From contig JANQLI010000365.1 of NCBI GenBank assembly GCA_028280675.1, positions 1 through 15,391 of the forward strand: a DNA stretch of 15,391 nt, written 5' to 3'. This document shows, piece after piece, positions 12,978 through 15,391 of the stretch. Positions within the stretch are counted from its first letter, which is position 1, and every line of letters starts with the position of its first letter. A model generated the notes under the pieces. That model did no database searches. It was not told the DNA's origin and saw nothing but the letters and a program-made list of their open reading frames with translations. Source of the DNA: Alphaproteobacteria bacterium (GTDB taxonomy: Bacteria; Pseudomonadota; Alphaproteobacteria; SMXP01). A program made the translations under genes and the position numbers.

Positions 12978-15391
12978 TTACACTAGAATGAAATCACTGA
13001 CACTGAGATCACTGATAGATACACCGATTAATGTCACGGAAGTGTTCGCATCGAAATGGAGTGTCGTATCTCCGCCAGAGCTTGTGGCATTAGCAAGTAA
13101 ATTTGTTAAGGACACCCCATTGGAGAGCTCACCCCAAAGAACAATCCGGTCTTGGCCATCAGTAAAATCAAGAATTTGATCATGTGAGTTATCAAAAGCG
13201 GTAAATACGAATTGATCGGCTCCACCATTGCCCTTCAAGACATCATCACCACTGTGGCCAGCCAATTTATCATTGCCTGCACCGCCAAATAGGTAATCAT
13301 TGCCTGCATTGCCTTGTATGTCATCTGCACCGGAATCGCCAAAAAGAAGATCAGATCCTGCAACTCCTTTAATGGTATCTGCACCGCTTCCACCATAAAT
13401 CAACTCACTCTCAGCTGTGCCATTAAGAGAACCGGAGCCAATTGTTATTTTATCTTGCGTTAATGTACTTCCATCTGGAAGGACAGGAGCGAAGAACCAT
13501 GTGGGGTCTTTAAAATAGGTCGCGTCCGCATTCGGATCATAAGGACCTGTTTCAAAAGACTTGGATAGAATATTACCATAGGCCTCTATAGCTTCCACGT
13601 TTCCCGTTGCAGTGATCATGCTTGAGAGAGCATTGGTTGCTTTGGTGAGATAGTCATGTGCATATTGATTGTTATAATCAAAGGGCTGCCTCCCCGACGA
13701 CAGCATTTGGTTCAAGGACTCCGACCACGTATTAAAATGTGCGCCTGTTGATGCGTCGCCAATGGCCAATCGGTAGAGCGCGCCATAATCTATATCAAAG
13801 CCGTTGTCGTCATTGATAAAACGCCCGGCTGTGAAATTCGCTTGCCAGTTCAAGAGATCAATCGCTTGATCATAACCCCGTGCGGATGCAAGCGATAAAG
13901 CAGAGGTGAAGAAATCTTGCTGCCACGCACTAATCAGGCCAACTTCACTGGATTTTGCTTGATATTTAAAATCAAACCAGCCTTCAAGCTCGCCTGTATG
14001 GTCCATATGGCCATCGACAACGTATTTTTGTACAAGATGATCAAGATTAACATTCAACAGATTATCAAAATAATCGTGCAACGCGTGTTGATCAGGAATG
14101 ACAAAACTAACCTCAGACATTGTTCTCAGCAACCATGCATCACCACGGGGTTGATTAGCACCGAACACCAATCCATTACTGCCACGGAAATAGTCTGGCA
14201 CCAATCCAATAGAATAGGAGGTCTGATTAATGAGGTTATCAAGATAGTATTGGTTACCTGTGAGAAGATAAGGCACATAAGAAACTGATGGTTGATGTGC
14301 ATTATCGATGGTCCAACCACCATTGGATGAACTTCTATATGCATCTGAGAGAACATTTCCAGACCGATCAACACGAAGTGTCGGATGATCCGTAATCGTA
14401 ATGGCTTCTCCGGTGTTGCTATCAATAAGATGCCACGGCACGCTCCCCGCTGCATCCGCATTCGCCATCATAATCTCCCAGGATTTCTGATCCTGGCTGA
14501 TAATATATGTCGCCGTCCAGGTTGGCAGGATACCAATATCTTCACGCCCCCCTGTCATGCCCATGAATTCTGTAATCATGGCGCTGCCGAGCGGGCCTGT
14601 GTCCTGATTCTGAAGGTCTTGATAGCGCTGATTGATTTCGCTTGGATCAACGCCTAAGGATGTATCGTAATGTGGGATCGCCCCTGTCGTCATGAGGTAA
14701 TCCATATCATGCTGATAATAGTATGATGGATTTTGACCCGTCCAAAACTCTTCATTCCACGTCGAAGAACGATAGTGATCTATGTTATTGTAGCTCGCAA
14801 CAACAGCACCGTGATCTTTAATGGTGGCGCTGTACGTGAGATCGTGCGACCCAGCTTCAAACACATCATCATTCGCAAAAATGACATTGGTCCGCACATC
14901 ACCATCCGCCATAATCTGAATATTAAAACGCAAATCTAAATGCGGAACGACATCAATTTGAAAGCTATACTCAGAGGACAGAGGTCCTTCGACCCACGTG
15001 TCTAACGTGCCATTGGCCATAGCCTGATTCAGTTTATTGGCAACATTGATATATTGCGTTGATCCGCCTGAAAGTGTGACTTGCACGGTGACATTATAAC
15101 CGGAATCTAAGATGTCTTGCGCTGTCAGATTCGCACCGGTTGGCGGATTCCCATGGGCAAGTGTAATATCCACACTCTGATTGTTGTTGAGGGCCGGTGC
15201 GTCTAAAGTCAACACAGCATGCCGCACAGAGCCATCATCGTACGTGGCTTTCACATCCATTTGCACGGCATAGGTTTGACCATTGACATGGGCAACGAGG
15301 CCCTGACCAGAAGGAACATGGCCTTGATCAAACACCTGGCCAAAGGTCATGACATCGCCGGATGAATTGGACCCACTTGTGTTGGTGAGAC
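12978..15391 (-). CDS. Large secreted RTX protein with alpha/alpha-toroid-like region (N-terminus outside window)
   Basis: At least 800 residues are visible and the frame stays open to the window edge, so the true start lies beyond 15391; the Met at 15350 is probably internal, as it follows a Ser/Gly/Asn/Thr linker. The N-terminal visible part (VMTFGQVFDQGHVPSGQGL, YDDGSVRHAVLTLDAPAL) is beta-rich. The middle is helical, with repeated YLLTGNQYYLDNLINQ, RGDAWLLRTMSEVSFVIPD and ELEGWFDFKYQAKSSE-like segments, recalling the alpha/alpha toroid of polysaccharide lyases or glycosidases. That match is by eye and tentative. Near the C-terminus are about seven glycine- and aspartate-rich calcium-binding nonapeptides, then an M10-type C-terminal domain ending SDFILV. 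These mark a type I secretion substrate. No secretion genes are in view. It may act on a surface polysaccharide. Confidence 0.85.
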   Translation of the reverse strand, partial: LTNTSGSNSSGDVMTFGQVFDQGHVPSGQGLVAHVNGQTYAVQMDVKATYDDGSVRHAVLTLDAPALNNNQSVDITLAHGNPPTGANLTAQDILDSGYNVTVQVTLSGGSTQYINVANKLNQAMANGTLDTWVEGPLSSEYSFQIDVVPHLDLRFNIQIMADGDVRTNVIFANDDVFEAGSHDLTYSATIKDHGAVVASYNNIDHYRSSTWNEEFWTGQNPSYYYQHDMDYLMTTGAIPHYDTSLGVDPSEINQRYQDLQNQDTGPLGSAMITEFMGMTGGREDIGILPTWTATYIISQDQKSWEIMMANADAAGSVPWHLIDSNTGEAITITDHPTLRVDRSGNVLSDAYRSSSNGGWTIDNAHQPSVSYVPYLLTGNQYYLDNLINQTSYSIGLVPDYFRGSNGLVFGANQPRGDAWLLRTMSEVSFVIPDQHALHDYFDNLLNVNLDHLVQKYVVDGHMDHTGELEGWFDFKYQAKSSEVGLISAWQQDFFTSALSLASARGYDQAIDLLNWQANFTAGRFINDDNGFDIDYGALYRLAIGDASTGAHFNTWSESLNQMLSSGRQPFDYNNQYAHDYLTKATNALSSMITATGNVEAIEAYGNILSKSFETGPYDPNADATYFKDPTWFFAPVLPDGSTLTQDKITIGSGSLNGTAESELIYGGSGADTIKGVAGSDLLFGDSGADDIQGNAGNDYLFGGAGNDKLAGHSGDDVLKGNGGADQFVFTAFDNSHDQILDFTDGQDRIVLWGELSNGVSLTNLLANATSSGGDTTLHFDANTSVTLIGVSISDLSVSDFILV
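13215..13397 (-). repeat. RTX calcium-binding nonapeptide repeats within the secreted protein
   Basis: About seven tandem units of the form GGxGxDxLx encoded on the minus strand, for example YGGSGADTIKG, GNAGNDYLFG and GGAGNDKLAG. They correspond to about residues 652-712 counted from the Met at 15350. Such repeats bind calcium and fold after export into a parallel beta-roll. They are followed by the non-repetitive tail FDNSHDQILDFTDGQDRIVL, typical of type I secreted proteins. Confidence 0.92.

Noticed and set aside
1..15391. tRNA, rRNA, CRISPR array, insertion sequence, phage or toxin-antitoxin genes
   Set aside because: None of the expected sequence or protein signatures was seen on either strand.

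Overview
The window looks like the chromosome of a Gram-negative proteobacterium, most likely a marine or aquatic alphaproteobacterium. The reasons are an outer-membrane TonB-dependent receptor, Tat- and Sec-exported periplasmic proteins, a type I secreted RTX protein, an NhaA with alphaproteobacterial-style motifs, moderate GC content, and an O-antigen-ligase-like polymerase of the kind found with exosortase A. The lineage is an inference; there is no rRNA or tRNA here. I saw no insertion sequence, integrase, CRISPR array or prophage gene.

Left part (1-5276): the 3' half of nhaA (+) runs in from the left edge and meets, tail to tail, a leftward gene for an exported alpha/beta hydrolase. Next comes a leftward two-gene unit, a large TonB-dependent receptor followed by a translationally coupled msrA. 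Across a divergent regulatory gap of about 0.3 kb lies a rightward pair: a doubtful 41-codon ORF and a CIA30-domain protein overlapping it by ATGA.

Centre (5442-9049): a compact five-gene leftward operon. In order of transcription it encodes a His-rich periplasmic DUF2796 protein (ZrgA-like), an ABC ATPase, a MacB/FtsX-type permease, and two adjacent DUF3299 proteins, one with a Tat-like and one with a Sec signal. Composition and order resemble the Zur-regulated zrgABCDE zinc-uptake operon of Vibrio cholerae. The working interpretation is a periplasmic zinc-handling system built on a mechanotransmission (type VII) ABC transporter rather than a classical ZnuABC importer. A sigma70-like promoter with flanking direct repeats precedes the first gene; no clear Zur box was found.

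Right part (9355-15391): a rightward Wzy/O-antigen-ligase-family membrane protein has an intriguing leader, with a 7-codon upstream ORF carrying the only good Shine-Dalgarno and mutually exclusive hairpins, one covering the start codon. It faces a leftward unit of a GMC-family FAD oxidoreductase, a small Tat-like partner protein, and a previously easy-to-miss 45-aa single-pass membrane protein with an excellent ribosome-binding site. Upstream of the GMC gene is a 27-bp imperfect dyad just downstream of a -10 box. The window ends inside a large leftward gene for a secreted RTX protein whose catalytic-looking part resembles an alpha/alpha-toroid carbohydrate-active enzyme. Together the right part suggests a cell-surface polysaccharide locus; this is inference from gene families and proximity.
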